Of a stretch of 64,000 nucleotides of DNA, positions 52,955 to 62,215 are shown piece after piece (positions within the stretch are counted from its first letter, which is position 1; the number at the start of each line of letters is the position of its first letter). The DNA comes from DYFC01 sp041658585 (GTDB lineage: Bacteria > Nitrospirota > Thermodesulfovibrionia > Thermodesulfovibrionales > SM23-35). The position numbers were made by a program, and so were the translations under genes. The notes under the pieces were generated by a model. The model ran no database searches. It was given only the letters and a program-made list of their open reading frames with translations, and was not told where the DNA came from. Location of the stretch: assembly GCA_041658585.1 (NCBI GenBank), contig JBAZZX010000001.1, forward strand, positions 1-64,000, read 5' to 3'.

Positions 52955-53073
52955 ACTATACCCCAACCGCGGCAAAACAGGCGCTCAATTTAGGTTTTAT
53001 TATTTACATTAAAGTAGTATACAAAAAAAATATGAAGGAATTATGAACGGGCTATAAAAAAGACGGGGTCAGA

Positions 53074-53775
53074 CTATTGGGCCTGTTGGAGTCCGGCGAG
53101 GGCCTCTTTTGCTGCTATGGTTTCGGCTTCTTTCTTGCTTTTTCCGACGCCACTGCCGTATTTCTCCCCTGAGATATATACCTCTACGGTAAAGATTTTT
53201 CTGTGCTCTTCACCTTCCTGTTTTATGATCCTGTATTCAGGGATGGAACTGAAAAGGAGCTGGGTTTTTTCCTGAAGCTCGGTCTTGGAATCATGGAATT
53301 CCCCCGAGTTGATGATGGGATGTATCTTCTCTCTGAACAAAGACAACACTATTTTTTTGGCCGCATCATAACCGCCGTCCACATAGACAGCCCCCAGCAA
53401 GGCCTCGAAGGCGTCTGCAAGCAGGGATTTCTTTGTTCTGCCGCCGGTGTGTTCTTCTCCCTTTCCGAGTTTCAGATATTGCCCGAGGGAGATGGAAGAA
53501 GCTACTTCAGAGAGGACGGCTTCCTTGACGACGTAGGATTTCGTTTTGGCCATAACCGATTCCGTCAGATTATGGTTTATCGAAAACAGATATTCTACAA
53601 TTATGAAACCAAGGACGGAATCGCCTAAAAATTCGAGCCTTTCATTGTAGGCATCCGCCTTTCCGGGATTTTCATGATAGAACGACCTGTGGGTAAGCGC
53701 TTCCAGCAGGACCTTCCCGTCCCTGAAAGAATAGCCAAGGCGGTTTTCTAATTCGGAAAATTCTTCATTAGTCAT
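53074..53775 (-). CDS. rnc: Ribonuclease III
   Basis: A 233-residue endonuclease: N-terminal RNase III domain with NERLEFLGDSVLGFIIVEYLF (catalytic acidic loop) and later DAFEALLGAVYVDGG, then a double-stranded RNA-binding domain (DSKTELQEKTQ to the end). Processes rRNA and cleaves structured RNAs. Follows fabF with an 11-base gap in the common fabF-rnc arrangement. Confidence 0.96.
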   Translation of the reverse strand: MTNEEFSELENRLGYSFRDGKVLLEALTHRSFYHENPGKADAYNERLEFLGDSVLGFIIVEYLFSINHNLTESVMAKTKSYVVKEAVLSEVASSISLGQYLKLGKGEEHTGGRTKKSLLADAFEALLGAVYVDGGYDAAKKIVLSLFREKIHPIINSGEFHDSKTELQEKTQLLFSSIPEYRIIKQEGEEHRKIFTVEVYISGEKYGSGVGKSKKEAETIAAKEALAGLQQAQ

Positions 53776-53786
53776 TGAAAGGATAT

Positions 53787-55031
53787 CTATTCTGTAAATT
53801 TTCTGAATAACAGGCAGGCATTGGTGCCTCCAAACCCGAATGAATTGGACAAAGCATAATTGACCGTAGTTCTTCTTGCCTGGTTAGGCACATAATCGAG
53901 ATCACATTCAGGGTCCGGGGTATCAAGGTTTATGGTCGGCGGAATTATATCATCCTTGATGCTAAGGACCGAAATAACAGACTCAACGCCGCCGGCTGCG
54001 CCGAGCAGGTGGCCTGTCATGGATTTTGTTGAACTGACGGGTATCTTGTACGCATATTCGCCGAATACCGTCTTGATTGCGCTCGTTTCAATCTCGTCCC
54101 CGGCCTTTGTGGAAGTTCCATGGGCATTGATATAATTCACCACGCCGGGGTCAACGCCTGCATCTTTCAAGGCCATTTTCATGCAACGCGCCGCGCCTTC
54201 GCCGTTCGGTGAGGGAGCGGTAATATGATATGCGTCTGCCGCCATACCATAACCGACAATCTCCGCATATATCCCGGCGCCTCTTTCCAAAGCCGTTTCA
54301 AGGCTTTCAAGTATTACGACGCCGGCGCCTTCGCCCATTATAAAGCCGTCCCTGTCCATATCAAACGGCCTGCTCGCCTTTTCGGGTTCATCATTCCTTG
54401 TGGACAATGCCTTCATAGCATTGAATCCGCCTATGCCAAGGGGAGTTATGACCGCTTCCGTACCGCCTGCGATCATTGCATCGGCGTCGCCTCTCTGGAT
54501 GATTTTATAGGCGTCTCCGATAGCATGACTGCCTGTAGCACATGCCGTAACCACGGCTGAATTCGGCCCTTTTGCGCCGAATTTGATCGAAATCTGGCCT
54601 GAAGCCAAATTAACGACAAGCATCGGTATGAAAAAGGGTGTGATCCTTCTCGGCCCTTTCTCAAGAAGCACGGAATGATAATGTTCGATAGAACGCAGCC
54701 CGCCGATACCGGAACCGACAATAACGCCGGCTCTTTCGGCATTTTCATCCGTTATCTTCAGTCCGGAGTCGTTCATCGCCATTTGAGCGGCGGCAAGGGC
54801 AAAATGGATAAAACGGTCCATCTTCTTTATCTCTTTGGGTTCAATGTACTCTTCAGGGTTGAAACCATCCACTTCCCCTGCTATCCGGGTCGGGAAGTTA
54901 GCAGCGTCAAACTGCGTAATCTTTTTGATCCCGGACCTTCCCGCAAGAAGGCCGTTCCAGCTTTGCTCGACGCCGATACCGAGGGGGGTTATCATGCCCA
55001 CCCCGGTAATGACAACTCTTCTTTTATCCAT
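53787..55031 (-). CDS. fabF: Beta-ketoacyl-ACP synthase II
   Basis: A 414-residue condensing enzyme (KAS II). The Cys-His-His triad is in VTACATGSHAIGDAY, INAHGTSTKAGD and SMTGHLLGAAGG. Extends acyl-ACP with malonyl-ACP. The start at 55031 (ATG) is preferred over a TTG three bases upstream. Part of the fabG-acpP-fabF-rnc set. Confidence 0.97.
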   Translation of the reverse strand: MDKRRVVITGVGMITPLGIGVEQSWNGLLAGRSGIKKITQFDAANFPTRIAGEVDGFNPEEYIEPKEIKKMDRFIHFALAAAQMAMNDSGLKITDENAERAGVIVGSGIGGLRSIEHYHSVLLEKGPRRITPFFIPMLVVNLASGQISIKFGAKGPNSAVVTACATGSHAIGDAYKIIQRGDADAMIAGGTEAVITPLGIGGFNAMKALSTRNDEPEKASRPFDMDRDGFIMGEGAGVVILESLETALERGAGIYAEIVGYGMAADAYHITAPSPNGEGAARCMKMALKDAGVDPGVVNYINAHGTSTKAGDEIETSAIKTVFGEYAYKIPVSSTKSMTGHLLGAAGGVESVISVLSIKDDIIPPTINLDTPDPECDLDYVPNQARRTTVNYALSNSFGFGGTNACLLFRKFTE

Positions 55032-55049
55032 CAAACGTCTCTCCGGACC

Positions 55050-55283
55050 TCATGCTGCTTTTTTCTTGGCAATATATTCAATAGCGTCTTTGACTTTGGC
55101 TATCTTCTCCGCATCTTCATCGGGTATTTCAATACCAAAAGCCTCTTCAAAAGCCATGACAAGTTCAACGGTATCAAGTGAATCCGCTCCCAGGTCTTCA
55201 ACAAATGACGCGTCAGGGACAACCTCTGATGCGTTGACCCCAAGCTGTTTTGCAATAATCTCCTTTACCTTTTCGTCTACCAT
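55050..55283 (-). CDS. acpP: Acyl carrier protein
   Basis: A 77-residue acidic protein with the phosphopantetheine attachment site GADSLDTVELVMAFEE (Ser near 36). Carries acyl chains in fatty-acid synthesis. GGAGGTG ribosome-binding site upstream of the ATG. Separated from fabG by about 140 bases of AT-rich DNA. Confidence 0.97.
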   Translation of the reverse strand: MVDEKVKEIIAKQLGVNASEVVPDASFVEDLGADSLDTVELVMAFEEAFGIEIPDEDAEKIAKVKDAIEYIAKKKAA

Positions 55284-55422
55284 TCATACACCTCCAAAAT
55301 AAAATTAAATTTAAAATTCAAATTGAAACATGTAAAATGCAAAACAGGAAAAAATCAAATGCCCTTTTAATTAAATTTTTGGCATTGTGACTTTTGCATT
55401 TTGCAATTTACATTAAATTTGT

Positions 55423-56163
55423 TTACATATACATCCCGCCGTTTACATGAATTACCTGGCCGGTTATGTATCCCGATTCCGGCGAGGCAAGAAAGAGCAC
55501 CGCATTTGCGATATCATCCACGCTTCCGAACCTGCCCAGCGGGATGATCTTTTTCATTTCTTCCTTTATATTCCCGGGCAGGACCTCCGTCATTGCCGTC
55601 TCGATAAAACCGGGGGCAACGGCATTTACGGTTATCCCCCTGCCTGCATATTCTCTTGCTACGGTTTTAGTAAAGCCCATTATCCCTGCCTTTGAGGCGC
55701 TGTAGTTCGCCTGTCCCGGATTGCCCATAAAGCCCGCCACCGATGTTATATTTATAATCCTGCCGTATCTCCGTTTAGCCATATCCGGGATGACCGCTTT
55801 GGAGCATAAAAAGACGCCCTTCAGATTAATATCGATTACCGCATCCCAGGCCTCTTCCTTCATCCTCATAAGAAGGCCGTCCTTTGTTATGCCGGCATTG
55901 TTTACAAGTATATCTATCTTCTGAAATTCCTTGCGTATATCTTCAAAGGTCTTTTCCACCTCTTCCGAGTTCGATACGTCAAGCCGCACTCCCAAAGTCT
56001 TCACGCCGAATGAAGAGAGCGCTGCCGAGGTTTGCTGCGCCGTCTCGGGGTTTCTGCCGCAAACGATTACTTGCACGCCCTTCTTCGCCAATTCTTCAGC
56101 GATAGCCTTACCGATACCCCGTGTGCCGCCTGTCACAACAGCGACCTGTCCTGTTAAATCCAT
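55423..56163 (-). CDS. fabG: 3-oxoacyl-ACP reductase
   Basis: A 246-residue SDR enzyme: NADP-binding TGGTRGIGKA near the N-terminus, NNAGIT motif, and the catalytic Tyr-Lys in YSASKAG. Terminal VIHVNGGMYM is typical. Reduces 3-ketoacyl-ACP. GGAGGG lies just upstream of the ATG; divergent from the citrate-synthase-like gene. Confidence 0.96.
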   Translation of the reverse strand: MDLTGQVAVVTGGTRGIGKAIAEELAKKGVQVIVCGRNPETAQQTSAALSSFGVKTLGVRLDVSNSEEVEKTFEDIRKEFQKIDILVNNAGITKDGLLMRMKEEAWDAVIDINLKGVFLCSKAVIPDMAKRRYGRIINITSVAGFMGNPGQANYSASKAGIMGFTKTVAREYAGRGITVNAVAPGFIETAMTEVLPGNIKEEMKKIIPLGRFGSVDDIANAVLFLASPESGYITGQVIHVNGGMYM

Positions 56164-56412
56164 GGGATGTCCCTCCTGAAAACCGGCTTTAATTTTAACA
56201 AAGTACTCTTCTCTTTTCCAGTCTTTATTTGTTGCAATGTCCTTACAATTTTAGTAAGTTATTGTATTATTAGTCAATTTATGCTATAAATATTAGTCGA
56301 GGTTGATAGAAATTGCGGCAGATTTTAGACCTCGAAGCTGCTTAACCTTGTAAATCCATAATCCAAAATATACGGCGCGGGATATAATTTTTGAAAAGGA
56401 TAGTGACGAAAT

Positions 56413-57648
56413 ATGACAGGTAAAGTCTATTTAATTGATGTAACAAACAGGGATGGCGTTCAGACTTCGCGGATACTTCTGCCTAAACTCTCCAAGACAA
56501 TGCTAAATATCTATCTTGACGAAATGGGCATATTCCAGAGTGAAATCGGGTTCCCCACTTTAAAGCACGAGCTCAATTATATAAACGCAAACCTGGAGCT
56601 TGTAAAGCGCGGCGCTATTAAAAGGACACATCTTGAAGGGTGGTGCAGAGCCATACCGGAGGATGTTAAGTTAAGCTTTAAGAACTGCCCCGACCTGAAG
56701 CATCTGAACATTTCCATGTCAACCTCTGAAATAATGATAAAAGGGAAGTTCCAGGGCAGAAAGACTTTCAAGGATATAATAAAATCTCTTGTTGAAGCCG
56801 TTAAAACCGCTCAGGACCTGGGCGCCGAGACAATCGGGATAAATGCCGAAGACGCGTCAAGGACGGAACTTGACAGACTTATTGAATTCGTCATTGCCGG
56901 CAAAGAGGCCGGGGCGCAGCGCTTCAGATACTGCGATACCCTCGGCACGGACGACCCGATAACTATATATGAAAGGATCAAGGCTCTCGCTCTTGCAACA
57001 AAATTCCCGCTTGAAATGCATTGCCACAACGACCTTGGCATGGGAGAGGCGGTATCCATTGCGGGCGCACAGGGAGCTGTAGAAACAGGCGTGGACTCAT
57101 ACATCAACACCACTATAAATGGTTATGGAGAAAGGTGCGGCAACTGTGACCTCGTCTCGACCATCCTTGCGCTGAAATTTTCACACGGTCTCAAGGACAA
57201 ACTCCCGCTCGACGAGCATGTAGACCTTAAAATGGCATGGAAGATCGGGAGATACGCTTCATACGCTTTTAATATACCCATCCCGATAACCCAGCCTGGT
57301 ATCGGCGCAAACGCCTTTGCCCATGAATCGGGGATACACGCCGACGGCGCGCTGAAAGACAGACGGAATTACGAGCTCTATGACCCGGAGGATGTTGGGC
57401 GCGGCGAACCGGAACTCTCGGAAACAGGGAGGGTCATCACCACCGGAGAGTATGGCGGCATAAAAGGCTTCAGGCATGTATACGACAAGCTCGGCATCCA
57501 TTTCCATGACGACAATGAGGCAAGGAGGGTGCTTGAACTGGTGCAATATGCGAACCTGCATACGCAGAAACCGCTGACGGACGATGAGCTTCGCCTTGCC
57601 GCCACATATCCCGATCTTGTACAGAAGATACTGACGGTAGATCCGTAA
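56413..57648 (+). CDS. Homocitrate-synthase-family enzyme, possible Re-citrate synthase
   Basis: A 411-residue HMGL-like (DRE-TIM) enzyme. Opening TNRDGVQTSRI supplies the catalytic Arg/Asp/Gln, EMHCHNDLGMG the metal His-x-His, and INGYGERCGNCDL the conserved Gly/Glu-Arg region. It lacks the C-terminal regulatory domain of isopropylmalate synthase. The direct neighbour is an NAD-type isocitrate dehydrogenase (nine-base gap), so citrate formation (Re-citrate synthase, as in some anaerobes) is more likely than leucine or lysine synthesis; homocitrate synthase remains possible. Confidence 0.75.
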   Translation: MTGKVYLIDVTNRDGVQTSRILLPKLSKTMLNIYLDEMGIFQSEIGFPTLKHELNYINANLELVKRGAIKRTHLEGWCRAIPEDVKLSFKNCPDLKHLNISMSTSEIMIKGKFQGRKTFKDIIKSLVEAVKTAQDLGAETIGINAEDASRTELDRLIEFVIAGKEAGAQRFRYCDTLGTDDPITIYERIKALALATKFPLEMHCHNDLGMGEAVSIAGAQGAVETGVDSYINTTINGYGERCGNCDLVSTILALKFSHGLKDKLPLDEHVDLKMAWKIGRYASYAFNIPIPITQPGIGANAFAHESGIHADGALKDRRNYELYDPEDVGRGEPELSETGRVITTGEYGGIKGFRHVYDKLGIHFHDDNEARRVLELVQYANLHTQKPLTDDELRLAATYPDLVQKILTVDP

Positions 57649-57657
57649 AACAAAAAT

Positions 57658-58734
57658 ATGTATAACATTACTTTAATTCCGGGAGACGGGACAGGGCCCG
57701 AGATATCAGAGGCCGCAAAAAGAGTAATCGAAGCAACCGGCGTCCCTATTCAATGGGACGTCCAGGATGCCGGGATAGACGTCTATGAAAAAGAAGGCAC
57801 GCCATTGCCTCAGCGGGTCATTGATTCAATCAGGAAGAACAAGGTCGCTATCAAAGGTCCCGTTACAACGCCTGTCGGAACCGGTTTCAGAAGCGTTAAT
57901 GTTACGCTAAGACAGGCGCTTGATCTTTATTGCTGTCTCAGACCTTCGAGGATCTACAAAGGCGTAAGGACAAGATATGACAATGTCGACATTGTCATCG
58001 TAAGAGAAAATACCGAGGACCTCTATGCAGGCATCGAGTTTGAAAAGGGGTCGGATGGGGCGCAAAAGGTTATCGACCTTATTCAGGGCTTGACGGGAAA
58101 AACGATTCGTCCGGATTCCGGCATCAGTATAAAACCGATATCCGTATTCTGCACGGAACGGATTGTACGGTTTGCTTTTGAGTACGCAAGAAAAAACAAG
58201 AGAAAAAAAGTTACAGCGGTGCATAAGGCAAATATCATGAAATTCTCCGACGGTCTATTTCTTGAAACCGCGAGGAATGTCGCACAAAATTATCCCGACA
58301 TAGAATTTGAAGACAGGATCGTAGACAATATGTGCATGCAGCTTGTTCAGAAACCCGAACTGTATGATGTGCTCGTACTGCCGAATTTATACGGCGATAT
58401 CATATCCGATCTCGCGGCAGGTCTTATCGGAGGGCTCGGAATTGCGCCGGGCGCAAATCTGGGTGAAGAATGCGCGGTCTTTGAGCCTGTCCATGGCAGC
58501 GCACCGAAATACAAAGGCTTGAATAAAGTGAATCCCCTTGCTATGATACTTTCAGGCGTCATGATGCTTAGACATCTGAAAGAGTTTAAGGCGGCTGAAA
58601 AGCTGGAGAACGCGATAGCTGCCGTAGTGGAGGAAGGTAAACAGGTTACATATGATCTTAAACCGACGCCGAATGATCCGACTGCCGCTACAACATCCCG
58701 GTTCGCCGACGCAATTATTGAAAGATTAGCCTAA
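57658..58734 (+). CDS. icd: NAD-type isocitrate dehydrogenase
   Basis: A 358-residue beta-decarboxylating dehydrogenase: IPGDGTGPEI near the start, the isocitrate motif SVNVTLRQ with Arg at the phosphate/carboxylate site, RPSRIYKGV, VRENTEDLYAGIEF and the terminal NDPTAATT. The SxNxxLR motif indicates isocitrate rather than isopropylmalate as substrate. It forms a pair with the citrate-synthase-like gene; malate dehydrogenase lies 2.4 kb downstream, suggesting a TCA-segment. Confidence 0.85.
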   Translation: MYNITLIPGDGTGPEISEAAKRVIEATGVPIQWDVQDAGIDVYEKEGTPLPQRVIDSIRKNKVAIKGPVTTPVGTGFRSVNVTLRQALDLYCCLRPSRIYKGVRTRYDNVDIVIVRENTEDLYAGIEFEKGSDGAQKVIDLIQGLTGKTIRPDSGISIKPISVFCTERIVRFAFEYARKNKRKKVTAVHKANIMKFSDGLFLETARNVAQNYPDIEFEDRIVDNMCMQLVQKPELYDVLVLPNLYGDIISDLAAGLIGGLGIAPGANLGEECAVFEPVHGSAPKYKGLNKVNPLAMILSGVMMLRHLKEFKAAEKLENAIAAVVEEGKQVTYDLKPTPNDPTAATTSRFADAIIERLA

Positions 58735-58853
58735 ACCCATTATGGAAGCCGACAGTAGACATAAAATAGACCCTCCCCATGTTTCCACCATTAAAGGTCA
58801 TTTAAGTCTTTTTCCTTTTGCATCTACAATTTTGAATTTTGAATTGTTTGCTT

Positions 58854-60155
58854 ATGTTGTCTGATATTCTTCTTATCATCTTTTTTATCATCGTAAACGG
58901 GTTCTTTGCCGGCGCGGAGATTGCCGTTGTCACTGCGCGAAAAAGCCGCATAAAACAGCTTATGGACCAAGGCAGCAGGCGCGCCGCGATTTTGAACAGA
59001 TTCAAGGAGGAGCCTGACAGGTTCCTTGCCACCATTCAGATCGGCGTCACCCTTGCAGGAGTTATTGCCGCAGCCATCGGCGGCGCAACCGCAGTTCAGG
59101 TAATAAAACCCATGATACAGGAAATCCCTGTAAAGCTGATCGCCGCCTCAAGTGAAGCAATTGCCCTGAGTTTGGTGACGATCCTGATAACATTTTTTTT
59201 GCTCGTCTTTGGAGAACTTATCCCCAAGTCAATCGCCCTGTCGGACCCTGAAAGCGTCGGCTTGAAGACGGCCAGACTCGTTGAAAGATTTTCTAAAATA
59301 GCAATTATCTTTGTTAAGATCCTGACGTTCAGCACGAATATGCTGCTTAAACCCTTCGGGAGAAAAACATATACCGGAAGGGCCTATGTATCCGAAGAAG
59401 AAGTAAGAATGCTTATCAGGGAAGGCAGGGAGCAGGGCGTGTTTGAGCCTGCCGAACAGGCCCTCATCCACAGTGTCTTTGAATTTACGGATATGTCGGC
59501 AAAAGAAGTCATGGTGCCGTCCACACGGATGGTTACCATAAACATTAATACCCCGGTTGAGGATATTAAAAATATACTTGCGGAAGAACAGTTTTCACGT
59601 TATCCCGTAAAGGGCAAAGACCTCAATGACATCCGGGGGATTCTCTATGTTAAGGATTTTTTAAACGCATTGGCCAAAGGAGCGGTAGATATAAGAAAAC
59701 TGATCAAACCTCCTTTCTTTATACCCGAGACGATGAAGATCAGCTTTCTTCTGAAAGAGATGCAGCGGAAAAGAGTTCACATGGCCCTGGTTATAGATGA
59801 ATACGGCGGCGTCTCCGGACTGGTGACCATGGAGGACCTTCTTGAGGAAATCGTCGGAGAAATAAGGGATGAATATGATACGGAGAGCCCTTTCATAAAA
59901 CTTGACGATAAAACATTTCTCATTGATGCGTCTATCAGCATCAGGGATCTGGAAGAGGACCATGGGATTGAAATTCCTGAATCAACGGAATATGAGACCT
60001 TGGGCGGCTTTTTACTTATTACCCTTCAAAAAATACCGAAGGTCGGCGATGTCGTCGAAATCGAGGGGAAAAAGATGACCATCTCGGAGATGGTCGCACA
60101 GCGGATTGCAAAAGTAAAACTGGAGAAACTGCCTGAAGAGCCTGCTAAAAGTTAA
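58854..60155 (+). CDS. CorC/HlyC-family protein with DUF21 and CBS domains
   Basis: A 433-residue membrane protein: DUF21 (about 1-190) with about four hydrophobic segments and AEIAVVTARKSRIKQL; a CBS pair (about 210-330) with EVMVPSTRMVTI and VHMALVIDEYGGVSGLVTMEDLLEEI; and a CorC_HlyC (TerC-associated) domain at the end. Family members are linked to magnesium/cobalt efflux, but function is often unproven. The start at 58854 (ATG) is chosen over TTG 15 bases earlier. Confidence 0.9.
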   Translation: MLSDILLIIFFIIVNGFFAGAEIAVVTARKSRIKQLMDQGSRRAAILNRFKEEPDRFLATIQIGVTLAGVIAAAIGGATAVQVIKPMIQEIPVKLIAASSEAIALSLVTILITFFLLVFGELIPKSIALSDPESVGLKTARLVERFSKIAIIFVKILTFSTNMLLKPFGRKTYTGRAYVSEEEVRMLIREGREQGVFEPAEQALIHSVFEFTDMSAKEVMVPSTRMVTININTPVEDIKNILAEEQFSRYPVKGKDLNDIRGILYVKDFLNALAKGAVDIRKLIKPPFFIPETMKISFLLKEMQRKRVHMALVIDEYGGVSGLVTMEDLLEEIVGEIRDEYDTESPFIKLDDKTFLIDASISIRDLEEDHGIEIPESTEYETLGGFLLITLQKIPKVGDVVEIEGKKMTISEMVAQRIAKVKLEKLPEEPAKS

Positions 60156-60248
60156 AGTGACCTTCATCTGCAGAGAGTGAGGATGTGTCATATCGTAAAT
60201 TGATGATTTCTGATTGTAACGTGCTCAGCTTGTTAGTAACAATGAGTT

Positions 60249-60512
60249 TCAGGCAATCTTTCTTGACTCTTTAACAAGATGATCTTTAATCCACATTCTA
60301 AGAAGCGATGTATAACTCAAGCCTTTTTGATCAGCTATTTGCACGACTGATTTAACATCTTCAGGGTCGAGCCTGATTGTGATGGATTTCTTGGGTTTTT
60401 TAACAAACCGTATCTTAGCTGTTTCTGTATCCTTATGATAATCCTCAAAACCGTGTTTATCCCAGAACTCTGCAGCTTCTTTGTCTGTCTTGAATACCGG
60501 TATCTTTTTCAT
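60249..60512 (-). CDS. Antitoxin of a BrnT/BrnA-like pair (ribbon-helix-helix)
   Basis: An 87-residue protein from ATG 60512: N-terminal part KKIPVFKTDKEAAEFWDKHG and then KPKKSITIRLDPEDVKSVVQIADQKGLSYTSLLRMW, where the strand-helix-helix end resembles BrnA/CopG-type antitoxins. Its start overlaps the toxin end region (stop at 60514) and has the ribosome-binding site AGAGGTGG. BrnA proteins normally bind DNA and the BrnT toxin; that is inferred. Confidence 0.75.
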   Translation of the reverse strand: MKKIPVFKTDKEAAEFWDKHGFEDYHKDTETAKIRFVKKPKKSITIRLDPEDVKSVVQIADQKGLSYTSLLRMWIKDHLVKESRKIA

Positions 60513-60513
60513 A

Positions 60514-60795
60514 TCATTTTCCACCTCTCTTAAAATATTTCTTTTCCCACTCATTCATGTCTCTTGCAGTAATTACACCAATCTCTCCCTGGCGGATAAA
60601 CCTGACCACGACAAACAGGAATCTGCCGGAATAAGATTTCCCCAATATATAGTGCAGATTCCCACTCCCCGACCTGATAAATGGAGGCTCATCTTCATTG
60701 AAACATACTTCTTCAACTTCATCTGCTGAGACAGCATGCTTTGCAATATGATCAATACTTATCTCAGTCCATTTTATAGAACTTACGGTTTTCAT
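60514..60795 (-). CDS. BrnT-like toxin (DUF4258-type)
   Basis: A 93-residue protein with SIKWTEISIDHIAKHAVSADEVEEVCF, GNLHYILGKSYSGRFLFVVVRF and GVITARDMNEWEKKYF. The ITARDMxxxEKxxF ending and short length fit BrnT/DUF4258-type ribonuclease toxins with a RelE-like fold. It comes first in the operon, before the antitoxin (toxin-first order, as in brnTA). Confidence 0.75.
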   Translation of the reverse strand: MKTVSSIKWTEISIDHIAKHAVSADEVEEVCFNEDEPPFIRSGSGNLHYILGKSYSGRFLFVVVRFIRQGEIGVITARDMNEWEKKYFKRGGK

Positions 60796-61138
60796 CTAAA
60801 TCCTGTATTCCTGTTGCCTGCTGTTAACATAATAGATATTATATTACAAATGCAATACGTTTGTAAATAATTGGGAAAGACAGTGTCTTTATAGATTTGT
60901 GTTGTTGCAAAGTGATAATAAATAGGTATATAAAAATCCGGGAATGTCTATTTCTATGTGAAAATAAAAATGGTCCTCTGTCTATTATTAAAGTGAAGTC
61001 ATGCAAACCATGACCAAATCCGCTGATGAAACCTACTCTCCGCCTTGGCATGAAGGTCATCGGAGCGCTTGGGAATAATCAGTATCCTTACCCAATCTTG
61101 CCATTGTCTTTCCATATCATCTATAATTACAATCTGCC
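60796..61138. other. Intergenic stretch with a possible gene remnant at about 61020-61140
   Basis: On the minus strand the last bases before mdh encode a protein-like run (IIDDMERQWQDWVRILIIPK) ending shortly after SWFA, without a start in this stretch; it continues into the antisense of mdh. It could be the tail of a decayed gene but no family is recognised. The rest (60800-61010) is AT-rich with no gene. Confidence 0.4.
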
Positions 61139-62062
61139 ATGAAGAAAAAAGTATCCATAATTGGAGCAGGGAATGTCGGCGCTGCAACAGCGCAGATGGT
61201 TGTGCAGTCCGGTCTTGCCGATGTCGTACTGTTTGACGTAGTCGAGGGGATGCCGCAGGGCAAGGCTCTTGACATGGCAGAGGCATGCCCGCTCTGGAAC
61301 TCCTCTTCCGTTATTACCGGGACAAACAGTTATAAGGACACCGGAGATTCGGATATTATTGTCATCACGGCAGGGCTTGCAAGAAAGCCGGGCATGTCAA
61401 GAAGCGACCTTCTTGAAGCCAACGCAGGGATTATCAGGGGAGTAAGCGCTGAAATTGCAAAGACATCGCCCCATACCGTCCTCATCATCGTAACGAATCC
61501 TATGGACGTGATGTCGCAGCTCGCATGGCAGACAGCCGAGTTTTCCTGCAAAAGGGTTATGGGCATGGGCGGCATCCTCGATGCTTCCAGATTGACGTCG
61601 TTTATTTCAATGGAACTGAAAGTTTCACCGGAAGATATTGAAGCTTTAGTGCTCGGAGGACACGGCGATGACATGGTTCCGATGCCAAGGTTCTCGACCG
61701 TTAAAGGGATATCAATAACCGAACTCCTTCCGAAAAGAAAGATAGAATCCCTGATAGAACGGACAAGGCACGGCGGAGCTGAAATAGTGGCTTTACTGAA
61801 ATCAGGCAGCGCCTATTATGCGCCGGCAGCATCCGCGTTTCAGATGATAAAAGCAATCCTCCTCGATGAGAAAAGGATGCTCCCCTGCGCGGCATATCTG
61901 AACGGAGAATACGGCATTAAAGACCTCTACATGGGTGTACCGGTCATACTCGGCAAGGAAGGCGTTGAAAGGGTTGTAGAGATAAAACTGACAAAGGAAG
62001 AAAAAGCGCAATTTAAAAAATCCTGTGCGTCCGTAAGAAAACTGATAGATAAATTAACATAA
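61139..62062 (+). CDS. mdh: Malate dehydrogenase (LDH-like)
   Basis: A 307-residue NAD-dependent malate dehydrogenase of the LDH-like (MDH type 3) group: Rossmann loop IIGAGNVGAATAQ, the mobile-loop ARKPGMSR (Arg residues for malate specificity), VTNPMDVMSQLA, GMGGILDASR and catalytic His in GGHGDDMVP. Interconverts malate and oxaloacetate. It follows an AT-rich region; no ribosome-binding site of note. Confidence 0.93.
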   Translation: MKKKVSIIGAGNVGAATAQMVVQSGLADVVLFDVVEGMPQGKALDMAEACPLWNSSSVITGTNSYKDTGDSDIIVITAGLARKPGMSRSDLLEANAGIIRGVSAEIAKTSPHTVLIIVTNPMDVMSQLAWQTAEFSCKRVMGMGGILDASRLTSFISMELKVSPEDIEALVLGGHGDDMVPMPRFSTVKGISITELLPKRKIESLIERTRHGGAEIVALLKSGSAYYAPAASAFQMIKAILLDEKRMLPCAAYLNGEYGIKDLYMGVPVILGKEGVERVVEIKLTKEEKAQFKKSCASVRKLIDKLT

Positions 62063-62100
62063 CAAAAATAAGGCCAAATTTCATTTAGTAAGACTACATC

Positions 62101-62187
62101 ACACCCTCACCCTTGCCCTCTCCCCTCAAGGGAGAGGGACTGAAGAATTGCCCCTCCCTTGAGGGGAGGGGATAAAGGGGAGGGTGT
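62101..62187. repeat. Palindromic repeat element, copy 3 (core only)
   Basis: An 87-nt core closely matching copies at 117-204 and 38603-38690 (one base shorter; GACTGAAG instead of GACTTAAG). The outer TAAG/CTTA flanks are only partly kept. Located between mdh and ndk, 29 bases before the ndk start. Confidence 0.85.
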
Positions 62188-62215
62188 AATTATTATATTT
62201 CCAACTGGAGGAACA

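Noticed and set aside
53041..53073. GACGGGGTCAGAC string after rnc
   Set aside because: Resembles a dispersed transposon-derived phrase, but a single short copy in the window cannot support an element call.
55284..55422. AT-rich direct and inverted TTTTGCATTTT/AAAATGCAAAA segments between acpP and fabG
   Set aside because: Low-complexity sequence; may be a weak repeat but no structure strong enough to annotate.
58741..58860. 40-codon frame starting MEADSRHKID after the isocitrate dehydrogenase gene
   Set aside because: No ribosome-binding site, no domain, and it overlaps the start of the CorC gene.
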